Shown here piece by piece: positions 6,600-14,526 of a stretch of 21,236 nt of DNA. The number at the start of each line of letters is the position of its first letter. Positions within the stretch are counted from its first letter, which is position 1. Below the pieces are notes generated by a model. The model did not search any database and was not told the DNA's origin. It was given only the letters and a program-made list of their open reading frames with translations. The DNA is taken from contig CAJTTI010000003.1 of the NCBI GenBank assembly GCA_910579225.1, forward strand, positions 1 to 21,236, written 5' to 3'. Both the position numbers and the translations under genes were made by a program. The stretch comes from an uncultured Lachnospiraceae bacterium. Its GTDB lineage: Bacteria; Bacillota; Clostridia; Lachnospirales; Lachnospiraceae.

Positions 6600-8006
6600 A
6601 TGAGCCAATTACTGGAAAGCTTAAATAGATATACAGACTCAGATATGCTTCCCATGCATATGCCGGGACATAAGCGCCGGATGGGAACAGTTGAAAAACC
6701 TTATTCTATTGATATCACAGAGATTGAAGGGTTTGATGATCTTCATCATGCTGATGGAATTCTTCAAAGTGCACAAAAACGGGCAGCTGATTTGTATCAT
6801 TCGGAAGAAACACATTATCTGGTTAACGGCAGTACCGCCGGGATCTTGTCTGCAATATCCGGATGTACAGATTTTGGCGGAAAGATTCTGGTAGCAAGAA
6901 ATTGCCATAAGTCTGTGTATCATTCCATACTCCTCAGAGGGCTGGAAGCCGTTTACCTTTATCCACAGTCCATAGAACATATGGGGATAAACGGTGTTAT
7001 TCTGCCGGAAGAAGTGGAAAATGCGATAAAAAACAATTTGGATTTGCGTGCAGTAGTGATTACGTCACCCACATACGACGGGATTGTATCGGATGTCAGA
7101 CAGATTGCCGGAATTGTTCATGAATATGGAATTCCGTTAATTGTGGATGAAGCACATGGATCGCATTTTCCCTTCTCTAATGGATTTCCAACAGATTCTG
7201 TCAGTTGCGGAGCGGATGTGGTGATTCACAGCCTGCATAAAACACTTCCAGCGCTGACGCAGACAGCATTGATTCATCTGAATGGTACATTGATTGACAG
7301 AGAGAAAATACGGAAATACTTGACCATTTTTCAGACCAGCAGTCCTTCTTATATTTTTATGGCTTCTATGGATGAATGTATGGAATGGGTAAAAAATCAT
7401 TCAGAAACATTTGAAAGATTTTATCAGGAGATACAGAAGTTCAGGATGGCTCTTCGGGTTATGAATAAATTAAAACTTCTGGAATTTCCGGGAATGGATC
7501 CATCCAGAATCGTTGTGTCTGTACGGGAGGCAGGTATACATGGCCGGGAGTTTTCGCGTATTTTAAGAGAGGAATACCAGATTGAAGTAGAAATGGCCTG
7601 TAGTACTTATGTATGTGCAATAGCTACAGTTGCAGACACAGCGGAAGATCTGAACCGGCTTAAGGAAGCATTGATTGCTCTGGACCAGAGGAGCTGTGGT
7701 GCCTGTAGAAGCCAGGGGAAAGAACGGACAGACAAAGTTGTTCGGACAAAAAGTGTGTGTACGCTTCTTCAGGCAGAAGAATCAGAAAAAGAAAAGATCT
7801 TTTTTTGGAAATCCTGCGGAAGAATAAACGGTGATTTTTTGATTCTGTATCCGCCTGGAATTCCACTGGCAGTTCCGGGAGAGATCATTACGGAAGAAAT
7901 GATTGAAAGAATCCGGCAATACAGAGAGGATGACCTGGAAGTACAGGGAATTGACGGGGAACAAATACAGGTTATAAAAGAGGAAAAATATGGATTTTGT
8001 GAATGA
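6600..8006 (+). CDS. Orn/Lys/Arg decarboxylase-like PLP protein (short YaaO/SpeA type)
   Basis: Fold-type I PLP enzyme of 468 residues without the N-terminal wing domain of the large inducible decarboxylases, as in Bacillus YaaO/SpeA. Visible motifs: MPGHK (21-25), NGSTAG (76-81) phosphate-binding, SPTYDG (156-161), DEAHG (183-187) and the PLP lysine K214 in SLHKTLPALTQ. A C-terminal domain rich in Glu/Arg follows. The family decarboxylates basic amino acids to polyamine precursors, but the substrate of this clade is not certain. In B. subtilis the homologue yaaO lies beside tmk-yaaQ-yaaR-holB-ricT, matching the genes here. It starts six bases after the flippase gene with only a weak upstream purine stretch, suggesting read-through from the sugar operon. 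Confidence 0.87.
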   Translation: MSQLLESLNRYTDSDMLPMHMPGHKRRMGTVEKPYSIDITEIEGFDDLHHADGILQSAQKRAADLYHSEETHYLVNGSTAGILSAISGCTDFGGKILVARNCHKSVYHSILLRGLEAVYLYPQSIEHMGINGVILPEEVENAIKNNLDLRAVVITSPTYDGIVSDVRQIAGIVHEYGIPLIVDEAHGSHFPFSNGFPTDSVSCGADVVIHSLHKTLPALTQTALIHLNGTLIDREKIRKYLTIFQTSSPSYIFMASMDECMEWVKNHSETFERFYQEIQKFRMALRVMNKLKLLEFPGMDPSRIVVSVREAGIHGREFSRILREEYQIEVEMACSTYVCAIATVADTAEDLNRLKEALIALDQRSCGACRSQGKERTDKVVRTKSVCTLLQAEESEKEKIFFWKSCGRINGDFLILYPPGIPLAVPGEIITEEMIERIRQYREDDLEVQGIDGEQIQVIKEEKYGFCE

Positions 8007-8076
8007 AAGAGAGATAAAACTTTTCATTCAAAAGGAAATGGAGTATAATGAAGCAGCGGGAGGTGAGTCATTATGA
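7990..8076 (+). CDS. possible 28-codon ORF bridging decarboxylase and holB
   Basis: ATG at 7990 opens a 28-residue frame (MDFVNEREIKLFI...GGESL). It overlaps the end of the decarboxylase gene by 17 bases and ends four bases into holB (ATGA at 8073-8076). A purine-rich AGAGGAAAAA lies just upstream. The acidic, helix-prone peptide could be the C-terminal remnant of a gene lost between the two (tmk or another nucleotide kinase sits here in relatives), a coupling leader for holB, or chance. Without comparison I cannot decide. Confidence 0.25.
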   Translation: MDFVNEREIKLFIQKEMEYNEAAGGESL

Positions 8077-9062
8077 GTGGATATTCAGATGTCATTGGGC
8101 ATGAACAGGTGATACTGCATATGAAACATGCAATTCAGATGGATAAGGTGTCACATGCCTATATTATAAACGGAGAAAAAGGATCTGGGAAAAAGCTACT
8201 GTCAGGTATATTTGCACAGACGCTGCAGTGTGAGAGAAAGGGAACAGAGCCGTGTATGGAGTGCAGGTCCTGCAGGCAGGCAGTAAATCTGAATCAGCCG
8301 GATATTATTCGTGTGACTCATGAGAAGCCAAATACAATCAGTGTGGAAGATGTGCGGACGCAGGTAAACGGGGATATCATGATCAAACCTTACAGCAGTC
8401 CTTATAAAATCTATATTATTGAAGAGGCGGAAAAGTTAAATGTACAGGCGCAGAATGCACTTCTGAAAACCATAGAAGAGCCTCCATTTTATGCAGTGAT
8501 ACTGTTTTTGACAGTAAATGCAGGAATGCTGCTTCCAACTATCCGATCCAGGTGTGTGACGCTTGATTTAAAACCTGTATCTTCCGCATTGGTGAAAAAA
8601 CATCTGATGGAAAAATTGGAAATACCGGAATACAGGGCAAATATCTGTACTGCATTTGCACAGGGAAATATCGGAAAAGCAAAAAGGCTGGCGTTGTCGT
8701 CAGATTTCTCTGAGATGATGGAACATGCGCTGCATCTGGTAAAATATATCCAGGATATGGAAGTTACGGATATTATTTCAGATTTGAAGAGAATAAATAC
8801 ATACAAGATGGAGATCAACGATTATCTGGATCTTTTGACAGTGTGGTATCGGGATGTGCTGATGTTCAAGGCAACCAGGGATGCAGACAGTCTGATTTTC
8901 TCGGATGAGCTGATCAGCATTCGCGAAAAAGTAAAAAAGAGTTCTTATGAAGGTTTGGAAAGTGTAATAAAAGCATTAGACAAAGCAAAAGTTCGGTTGA
9001 ATGCCAATGTAAATTTTGATATGGCACTGGAACTTCTGCTTTTGACCATGAAGGAGAATTAG
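8073..9062 (+). CDS. holB: DNA polymerase III subunit delta' (HolB)
   Basis: Clamp-loader subunit of 329 residues. The AAA+ domain begins with the delta'/DnaX-type signature VIGHEQVILHMKHAI, then a P-loop GEKGSGKK (34-41), a four-cysteine zinc module (C53, C61, C64, C67), EEAEKLNVQAQNALLKTIEEPP with the conserved sensor helix, and the arginine-finger SRC motif in TIRSRCVTL. Lysine replaces the usual T/S at the end of the P-loop, in keeping with the nucleotide-insensitive role of delta'. It loads the sliding clamp with DnaX and delta. GGGAGGTGAG is the ribosome binding site. The ricT start lies one base after its stop. Confidence 0.93.
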   Translation: MSGYSDVIGHEQVILHMKHAIQMDKVSHAYIINGEKGSGKKLLSGIFAQTLQCERKGTEPCMECRSCRQAVNLNQPDIIRVTHEKPNTISVEDVRTQVNGDIMIKPYSSPYKIYIIEEAEKLNVQAQNALLKTIEEPPFYAVILFLTVNAGMLLPTIRSRCVTLDLKPVSSALVKKHLMEKLEIPEYRANICTAFAQGNIGKAKRLALSSDFSEMMEHALHLVKYIQDMEVTDIISDLKRINTYKMEINDYLDLLTVWYRDVLMFKATRDADSLIFSDELISIREKVKKSSYEGLESVIKALDKAKVRLNANVNFDMALELLLLTMKEN

Positions 9063-9063
9063 A

Positions 9064-9984
9064 ATGACAAAGGTAATCGGCGTGCGTTTTCGGCGGGCAG
9101 GCAAGATCTACTATTTCTCTCCGGGAAAGTTTAAGATAGAAACTGGAGATCATGTAATCGTGGAGACAGCCAGAGGGGTGGAATACGGTCATGTGGTGAT
9201 CGGCGCCAAAGAAGTCGAAGATGAAAAGGTGGTACAACCATTAAAACCGGTAATTCGGCTTGCTACTATAAAAGACGACGAGCAGGAAGAAAATAACCGA
9301 GAAAAGGAAAAAGAGGCATATAAAATTTGCCAGGAGAAAATACAGAAACATAAGCTGGAGATGAAGCTTATTGATGCAGAATATACGTTTGATAATAATA
9401 AAGTGTTATTTTATTTTACAGCAGACGGGAGAATTGATTTCCGTGAACTGGTGAAAGATCTGGCGTCAGTATTTAAAACACGTATTGAACTTAGACAGAT
9501 TGGTGTCCGGGATGAGACAAAGATTCTGGGTGGAATTGGTATCTGCGGCAGACCGCTTTGCTGTCATACGCATCAATCAGAATTTCTTCCGGTGTCTATC
9601 AAAATGGCAAAAGAACAGAATCTGTCTCTGAATCCTACGAAGATTTCCGGCGTCTGTGGCAGGCTTATGTGCTGTTTGAAACATGAAGAGGAAACTTATG
9701 AGGAATTGAACAGCAGATTGCCTAATGTGGGAGACCGCGTTACGGCAAGGGACGGCAGCAGAGGAGAAGTAAGTTCAGTCAATGTGCTTCGTCAGCTTGT
9801 GAAAGTGATTGTGACGCTGGAAAATGAAGAAAAAGAGATTCGGGAATATAAGGTAGGAGAGTTGAAATTCCGTCCCCGCCGGAAAAAAGAGAAAAACGGT
9901 AAACGCCATGCGGAGGATAAAGAGTTGAAGGTACTTGAGGAACTGGAACGTAAGGAAGGAAAGTCAAAGCTAAATGACGACTGA
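9064..9984 (+). CDS. ricT: PSP1/RicT (YaaT) regulatory iron-sulfur protein
   Basis: PSP1-domain protein of 306 residues. The N-terminal KVIGVRFRRAGKIYYFSP and GDHVIVETARGVEYGHV are family hallmarks. Six conserved cysteines in two clusters (C161, C166-C167; C198, C203-C204, within ICGRPLCC and VCGRLMCC) correspond to the iron-sulfur ligating set of RicT. In Bacillus, RicT with RicA and RicF affects Spo0A phosphorylation, competence and RNase Y-dependent mRNA maturation. The C-terminal tail is highly charged (KKEKNGKRHAEDKE). It lies between holB and rsmI as in B. subtilis. The stop overlaps the next gene by 11 bases. Confidence 0.92.
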   Translation: MTKVIGVRFRRAGKIYYFSPGKFKIETGDHVIVETARGVEYGHVVIGAKEVEDEKVVQPLKPVIRLATIKDDEQEENNREKEKEAYKICQEKIQKHKLEMKLIDAEYTFDNNKVLFYFTADGRIDFRELVKDLASVFKTRIELRQIGVRDETKILGGIGICGRPLCCHTHQSEFLPVSIKMAKEQNLSLNPTKISGVCGRLMCCLKHEEETYEELNSRLPNVGDRVTARDGSRGEVSSVNVLRQLVKVIVTLENEEKEIREYKVGELKFRPRRKKEKNGKRHAEDKELKVLEELERKEGKSKLNDD

Positions 9985-10843
9985 AGCAGGACTTTTATAT
10001 CTGTGTGCAACACCTATCGGAAATCTGGAAGATATGACTTATCGGGCAGTCCGTATTTTAAAGGAAGTGGATTTGATTGCAGCAGAGGACACAAGGAACA
10101 GTATCAAACTTTTGAATCATTTTGATATTCATACTTCTATGACCAGTTATCACGAATATAATAAGATGGAGAAAGGCCATATCCTTGTAAAAAAGCTTTT
10201 GGAAGGACAGAATATTGCATTGATTACAGATGCCGGGATGCCGGGAATCTCGGATCCGGGCGAAGAACTGGTCCATATGTGTCATGAAGCCGGAATTACC
10301 GTGACGGCTGTTCCGGGAGCCTGCGCCTGTGTGACTGCTCTGGCATTATCCGGGCGACCCAGCAGACGGTTTTGCTTTGAGGCATTTCTTCCAATAGATA
10401 AAAAAGAACGCAGAACAATATTGTCAGAGTTATCAAAGGAGACCAGAACGATTATTCTATATGAAGCTCCTCATCGGTTGAAGAAGACGATTTCTGAGCT
10501 TTTAGAGACTTTGGGAGATCGGAAGCTGTCTGTCTGCAAAGAACTGACCAAACGATATGAAAATATATGGGAAACGACGCTTGCAGAGGCCTGTGTTCAT
10601 TATGAGATTCAGGATCCAAAAGGAGAATATGTTCTTGTACTGGAAGGTAGATCCAGGGCAGAGATGGAAATGGAACGGCAGCAAGATTATAAGAAAATGC
10701 CTCTTTTCGAGCATGTGAAGTTTTATGAAGAGCAGGGTATGGACCGTAAGACTGCCATGAAACAGGCGGCGAAGGATCGGGGAATTACGAAGAGAGAAGT
10801 CTATCAAACCCTTCTTTTGGAGGAATCATTACATGGAGATTGA
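9974..10843 (+). CDS. rsmI: 16S rRNA (cytidine-1402-2'-O)-methyltransferase RsmI
   Basis: Tetrapyrrole-methylase-fold enzyme of 289 residues. LYLCATPIGNLEDMTYRAV (8-26), AAEDTRN (36-42), LITDAGMPGISDPGEELV (83-100) and the SAM-binding VPGACACVTALALSG are diagnostic. It methylates the 2'-OH of C1402 in the ribosomal P site using S-adenosylmethionine. A C-terminal helical segment (MDRKTAMKQAAKDRGITKREVYQ) forms the extra RsmI domain. The start lies 11 bases inside ricT and the end overlaps the next gene by 11 bases, so this is one co-translated block. Confidence 0.94.
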   Translation: MTTEAGLLYLCATPIGNLEDMTYRAVRILKEVDLIAAEDTRNSIKLLNHFDIHTSMTSYHEYNKMEKGHILVKKLLEGQNIALITDAGMPGISDPGEELVHMCHEAGITVTAVPGACACVTALALSGRPSRRFCFEAFLPIDKKERRTILSELSKETRTIILYEAPHRLKKTISELLETLGDRKLSVCKELTKRYENIWETTLAEACVHYEIQDPKGEYVLVLEGRSRAEMEMERQQDYKKMPLFEHVKFYEEQGMDRKTAMKQAAKDRGITKREVYQTLLLEESLHGD

Positions 10844-11570
10844 TCTGAAAGACGGAGAACGTCTGGACGAACTTCAAAGAAATGGATATCGGATTATCCA
10901 GAATCCTGAGAGATTTTGTTTTGGAATGGATGCAGTATTACTGGCAGGCTTTACGAGAGTAAAACCAGGGGAGCGGGTGCTGGATCTGGGTACCGGTACA
11001 GGGATTCTTCCGATTTTGCTGTCGGCAAGAACAAAAGGGGAATTTTTTACAGGACTGGAAATTCAGCCGGAGAGTGCTGATATGGCGGACAGGAGTGTAA
11101 AATTGAACCAACTGGAGGAGAAAGTTCGTATTGTAACCGGGGATATCAAAGAAGCGGATCAAATCTTTGGAGCTGGTTCTCATCATGTAGTTACCTGTAA
11201 TCCCCCGTATATGACAGATCATCATGGACTTAAAAATCCTGGACAGCCGAAAGCCATAGCAAGACATGAGATTCTGTGTACATTAGAAAACGTAATATCT
11301 CAGGCTTTCAGAGTATTGATGCCAAACGGAAGATTTTATCTGGTGCATCGACCATTTCGTCTGGCAGAGATTATTTCCTGCCTGTGTACTCATGGTCTGG
11401 AACCAAAACGCATGAGGCTTGTTCATCCTTATGCAGACAGGGAACCGAACATGGTTTTGATTGAGGCACTGAAAGGTGGAAATTCAGGAATAAAAGTGGA
11501 AAAGCCTCTGGTAATCTATCAGGAACCAGGAAAATATATGGATGAGATTTATGAAATCTACGGATATTGA
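10833..11570 (+). CDS. trmN: TrmN/YabB-like tRNA adenine-N6 methyltransferase
   Basis: Class I SAM-dependent methyltransferase of 245 residues. It shows the SAM-binding DLGTGTGILPILLS (51-64), acidic E77 ending strand 2 (TGLEIQPE) and the catalytic NPPY (123-126) of N6-adenine/amino methyltransferases, followed by MTDHHG. The N-terminal IIQNPERFCFGMDAVLLAGF is typical of the TrmN6/YabB group, which modifies A37 of tRNA1(Val) in E. coli. The target in Clostridia is assumed by homology. GGAGGA (10819-10824) is the ribosome binding site. In B. subtilis yabB sits in the same neighbourhood but before yabC (rsmI); here the order is reversed. Confidence 0.87.
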   Translation: MEIDLKDGERLDELQRNGYRIIQNPERFCFGMDAVLLAGFTRVKPGERVLDLGTGTGILPILLSARTKGEFFTGLEIQPESADMADRSVKLNQLEEKVRIVTGDIKEADQIFGAGSHHVVTCNPPYMTDHHGLKNPGQPKAIARHEILCTLENVISQAFRVLMPNGRFYLVHRPFRLAEIISCLCTHGLEPKRMRLVHPYADREPNMVLIEALKGGNSGIKVEKPLVIYQEPGKYMDEIYEIYGY

Positions 11571-11601
11571 GAAGCTGTCGTGCAAAGGGATAGCTTCTTT
11601 T
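11571..11601 (+). terminator. intrinsic terminator after trmN
   Basis: GAAGCTGTC (11571-11579) pairs with GATAGCTTC (11589-11597) over nine base pairs with one G-U, a nine-base loop, and TTTT at 11598-11601. It begins on the base right after the stop codon and ends the run of overlapping genes that precedes it. Confidence 0.88.
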
Positions 11602-11665
11602 CCTATATCCGGGAAAATTTCACTTAAAGGTTCTCAGAGGATACAAACATATTTTAGCAAAATAA

Positions 11666-13054
11666 ATGGATCAGAAAGATAATTCTATAAGGGGTGACAG
11701 GGTGGTACAGACGAATGATTTCGGAGAAGGAAGTGTGGCAAAAAATATTATGAATATGGCTGTTCCCATGACAGTTGCTCAGATATTAAATCTTTTATAT
11801 AATCTGGTGGATCGTATCTATATCGGTCATATTCCGGGAGCCAATTCTCTGGCATTGACAGGCGTGGGACTGACTTTTCCAATTATAAGTATGGTTTCGG
11901 CATTTGCCGGACTGTTTGGCATGGGAGGAGCACCACTTTGTTCCATTGCAAGGGGAAAAGGGGATTTCAGGCGGGCAGAAACCATTATGCAGAATGCATT
12001 CTGGATGTTGACAGGAACCGGGATGCTGATTACCATTGCGGGTTATATCATGGAGCGCCCGCTTTTGTATGCGCTTGGCGGAAGCGACGCCACTTACATT
12101 TATGCCAGTGCTTACCTGAAGGTCTATCTTCTGGGAAACATCTTTGTTATGATTGGATTGGGCCTGAATCCTTTTATCAATTCCCAGGGATTTGGGAGAA
12201 CAGGCATGGTGACAGTGGCGCTGGGAGCAGTAATCAATATTATACTGGATCCATTGCTGATCTTTACCTTCCGTATGGGAGTTTCCGGAGCGGCTTTGGC
12301 AACTGTCATTGCGCAATTTTGTTCTGCTGTGTGGGTGTTGTTGTTTTTGACTGGAAAGAAGCCGGTACTTCATTTAAAATTGAAAACAGGCATACCTGAC
12401 TGGAAAACAGTCAAAGAGATCATGGCGCTCGGGACTTCAAATTTTATAATGAATTTTACCAACAGTGTAGTTCAGGTGGTCTGTAACCGTCAGCTGCAGT
12501 TTTATGGCGGTGATCTGTATGTGGGAGTGATGACAGTTCTGAATTCGATCAGAGAGGTATTGACTATGGTGGTAATCGGTATGGCTAATGGTGCTCAGCC
12601 GGTCATCAGTTTTAATTATGGTGCAGGAAAGAAAGAACGGGTAAGGAAGGGAATCTGGTTTATGACTGTGATAAGTATTGGGTATACCTGTGTAGCCTGG
12701 GCGGTGACTCTTGCATTTCCGAAGTATTTTATCCGGATGTTCAATTCGGATCCGAAGCTTCTGGAAGCAGGGGTTCTGGCCATACATATTTATTTTTTTG
12801 GATTTTGTTTTATGGCTCTACAGTTTTCAGGTCAGACGACGTTTCAGGCATTGGGTCAGGCGCGGTATGCTATTACATTTTCTTTGTTTCGAAAAATTGT
12901 AATTGTAGTTCCACTGACTCTCCTACTGCCGCTGTTGCCAGGAGTTGGCCTTTATGGAGTTTTTTTGGCGGAGCCCATCTCTAATCTGGTTGGAGGCTGC
13001 GCCTGCTTTTTTACAATGATGATTGTAATCTGGAAAAGGAAACTGGGAGAATGA
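11666..13054 (+). CDS. MATE family efflux transporter
   Basis: The 462-residue protein has twelve predicted membrane helices arranged as two six-helix halves. Diagnostic segments are MAVPMTVAQILNLLYNLVDRIYIGHI in helix 1, LTGVGLTFPI, NPFINSQGFGRTGMVTVALGAVINIILDP, GMANGAQPVISFNYGAGK opening the second half, and GLYGVFLAEPISNL near the end. MATE proteins export drugs or cationic metabolites using Na+ or H+ gradients; the substrate is unknown. The ATG at 11666 lacks a ribosome binding site. GTG at 11702 (residue 13) is preceded by AAGGGG seven bases upstream and may be the true start, giving 450 residues. The stop overlaps trmO (ATGA). Confidence 0.9.
   Translation: MDQKDNSIRGDRVVQTNDFGEGSVAKNIMNMAVPMTVAQILNLLYNLVDRIYIGHIPGANSLALTGVGLTFPIISMVSAFAGLFGMGGAPLCSIARGKGDFRRAETIMQNAFWMLTGTGMLITIAGYIMERPLLYALGGSDATYIYASAYLKVYLLGNIFVMIGLGLNPFINSQGFGRTGMVTVALGAVINIILDPLLIFTFRMGVSGAALATVIAQFCSAVWVLLFLTGKKPVLHLKLKTGIPDWKTVKEIMALGTSNFIMNFTNSVVQVVCNRQLQFYGGDLYVGVMTVLNSIREVLTMVVIGMANGAQPVISFNYGAGKKERVRKGIWFMTVISIGYTCVAWAVTLAFPKYFIRMFNSDPKLLEAGVLAIHIYFFGFCFMALQFSGQTTFQALGQARYAITFSLFRKIVIVVPLTLLLPLLPGVGLYGVFLAEPISNLVGGCACFFTMMIVIWKRKLGE
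11689..11704 (+). promoter_or_regulatory. ribosome binding site favouring a GTG start for the MATE gene
   Basis: AAGGGG (11689-11694) lies seven bases before GTG at 11702. The 36-base stretch between ATG 11666 and this GTG encodes a polar peptide not needed by the fold. The sequence therefore favours the GTG as start. Confidence 0.5.
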
Positions 13055-13725
13055 GAACAATTGCACATATACATACGGATTTTCCGGAAAAATTCGGGAT
13101 TCCAAGACAAAGTGGACTGGTGAAGGAACTGAAAGGAAAAATTATCTTTGAACCGGAATATCGAAATCCGGAAGCGATACGCGGATTGGATGAATTTACA
13201 CATATCTGGCTTCTGTGGGAATTTTCGGAATCTCATAAGGAATGCTGGTCAGCGACCGTAAAACCGCCCAGGTTGGGAGGAAAAAGGCGTGTAGGCGTCT
13301 TTGCCAGTCGTTCGCCTTATCGTCCTAATGGTATCGGGTTATCTTGTGTACAGCTGGAGTGTATAGAGATGGATGAAAAGCTGGGACCAGTGCTCTGTGT
13401 GGCAGGCATTGATTTGATGGATAAAACACCCATCTATGATATAAAACCTTATATTCCACTGTCAGACTGTCATCCGGAAGCGTCCGAAGGATATACAAGG
13501 GAGACAAAACTTCACAGACTTTCCGTGGATTTTCCTGAGGAACTGCTCTGTACCTGTCCGGAAGAGAAGAGGCAGGGGATTATTGGTGTCCTGGCAGAGG
13601 ATCCAAGACCTGCATATGTACATGATGAAAAACGAACCTATGGGATAAGTTATGCCGGATATAATGTAAGATTTCAGGTGGTGAAAGATGTGGTGCATGT
13701 GTTTGAAGTGGAGAAATCTCTGTAA
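13051..13725 (+). CDS. trmO: tRNA t6A37 N6-methyltransferase TrmO (TsaA family)
   Basis: TsaA/YaeB beta-barrel family protein of 224 residues. Clear motifs: IAHIHTDFPEKFGIPRQSGLV at the N-terminus, LDEFTHIWLLWEFSES, VGVFASRSPYRPNGIGLSCVQLE (SAM-binding core) and DKTPIYDIKPYIPLSD. TrmO uses S-adenosylmethionine to methylate the N6 of threonylcarbamoyl-A37 in tRNAs reading ACY codons. Length matches E. coli TrmO (about 235). The start overlaps the MATE stop by four bases, so expression follows the transporter although their functions look unrelated. Confidence 0.92.
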   Translation: MRTIAHIHTDFPEKFGIPRQSGLVKELKGKIIFEPEYRNPEAIRGLDEFTHIWLLWEFSESHKECWSATVKPPRLGGKRRVGVFASRSPYRPNGIGLSCVQLECIEMDEKLGPVLCVAGIDLMDKTPIYDIKPYIPLSDCHPEASEGYTRETKLHRLSVDFPEELLCTCPEEKRQGIIGVLAEDPRPAYVHDEKRTYGISYAGYNVRFQVVKDVVHVFEVEKSL

Positions 13726-13830
13726 AGGCAGCCGGGATATAAGGTAAGAAAGGAGAATCCTTTTGGCTGTTATGCATGGAATCAGAGGAGCTGCCATAAG
13801 ATAGGATGAGAGAACTTATGGGAGTAGAAT

Positions 13831-14526
13831 ATGAACTATCTGTGGGCAGGTATGATGCTTGTGGCAATTATATACGGCTCCATACATGGGACCATTCCTG
13901 AGGTGACTCAGGCGGCGCTGGATTCCTCAAAAGAAGCAGTAACGCTCTGCATCACTATGCTTGGAATTCTTTCTTTCTGGATGGGACTGATGCAGATTGC
14001 CAGTGCAGCAGGTCTGATTGAGAAACTGACTGGCTGGATTCGCCCGATACTATGCTGGCTGTTTCCAAGGATACCAGAAGGGCATCCGGCGATGGAGCAG
14101 ATCGCGGTGAATTGTATTGCGAATATCCTGGGCCTCGGCTGGGCGGCGACCCCGGCGGGGCTGAAGGCGATGGAGGAGCTTAAGAATCTGGAAGAAGAGC
14201 GGCAGGCAGCAGGAGGAACGTTTCCGGGACAGCGGACAGGAACAGCGTCAGCCGGGGAAAGAAGCAGGCGTCCGGGAGTGCAGAATGCAGGAGGACGCCG
14301 TTATCCTGCGGTGCCGAAGGGTGTGGCAAGCGACGAGATGTGCGTGTTTTTAATTCTGAATATCTCGTCGCTGCAGCTGATTCCCATGAACGTGGTGGCT
14401 TACCGGAGCCAGTATGGGAGCGTAAATCCGACGGCGATCGTGGGGCCTGCGATCCTGGCGACGGCGATGAGTACGCTAGCGGGGGTTATTTTCTGCAAAG
14501 TGATGGATGGTAAGCGGAGAGCATAA
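13831..14526 (+). CDS. spmA: spore maturation protein A (SpmA), with a low-complexity insertion
   Basis: Nucleoside-recognition-domain membrane protein of 231 residues. Conserved SpmA blocks are ALDSSKEAVTLCITMLGI, FWMGLMQIASAAGLIEKL, NCIANILGLGWAATPAGLKAM and, after an interruption, ILNISSLQLIPMNVVAYRS and NPTAIVGPAILATAMSTLAG. B. subtilis SpmA is about 196 residues. The extra length is a Gly/Arg/Ala-rich polar stretch (about 125-165) at a cytoplasmic loop. SpmA works with SpmB in spore core dehydration. SpmB, normally the next gene and often overlapping, is missing: foreign-looking pseudogene sequence starts directly after the stop. GGGAG lies seven bases before the ATG. Base composition turns GC-rich from about 14060 to 14520. 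Confidence 0.88.
   Translation: MNYLWAGMMLVAIIYGSIHGTIPEVTQAALDSSKEAVTLCITMLGILSFWMGLMQIASAAGLIEKLTGWIRPILCWLFPRIPEGHPAMEQIAVNCIANILGLGWAATPAGLKAMEELKNLEEERQAAGGTFPGQRTGTASAGERSRRPGVQNAGGRRYPAVPKGVASDEMCVFLILNISSLQLIPMNVVAYRSQYGSVNPTAIVGPAILATAMSTLAGVIFCKVMDGKRRA

Noticed and set aside
11795..12373. A 192-codon minus-strand frame opposite the MATE gene
   Set aside because: Shadow of a strongly conserved transporter; no ribosome binding site and low-complexity polar composition.
13741..13830. Sporulation sigma-E or sigma-G promoter before spmA
   Set aside because: CATAAGAT resembles a sigma-E -10 weakly, but no matching -35 at the right distance was found.
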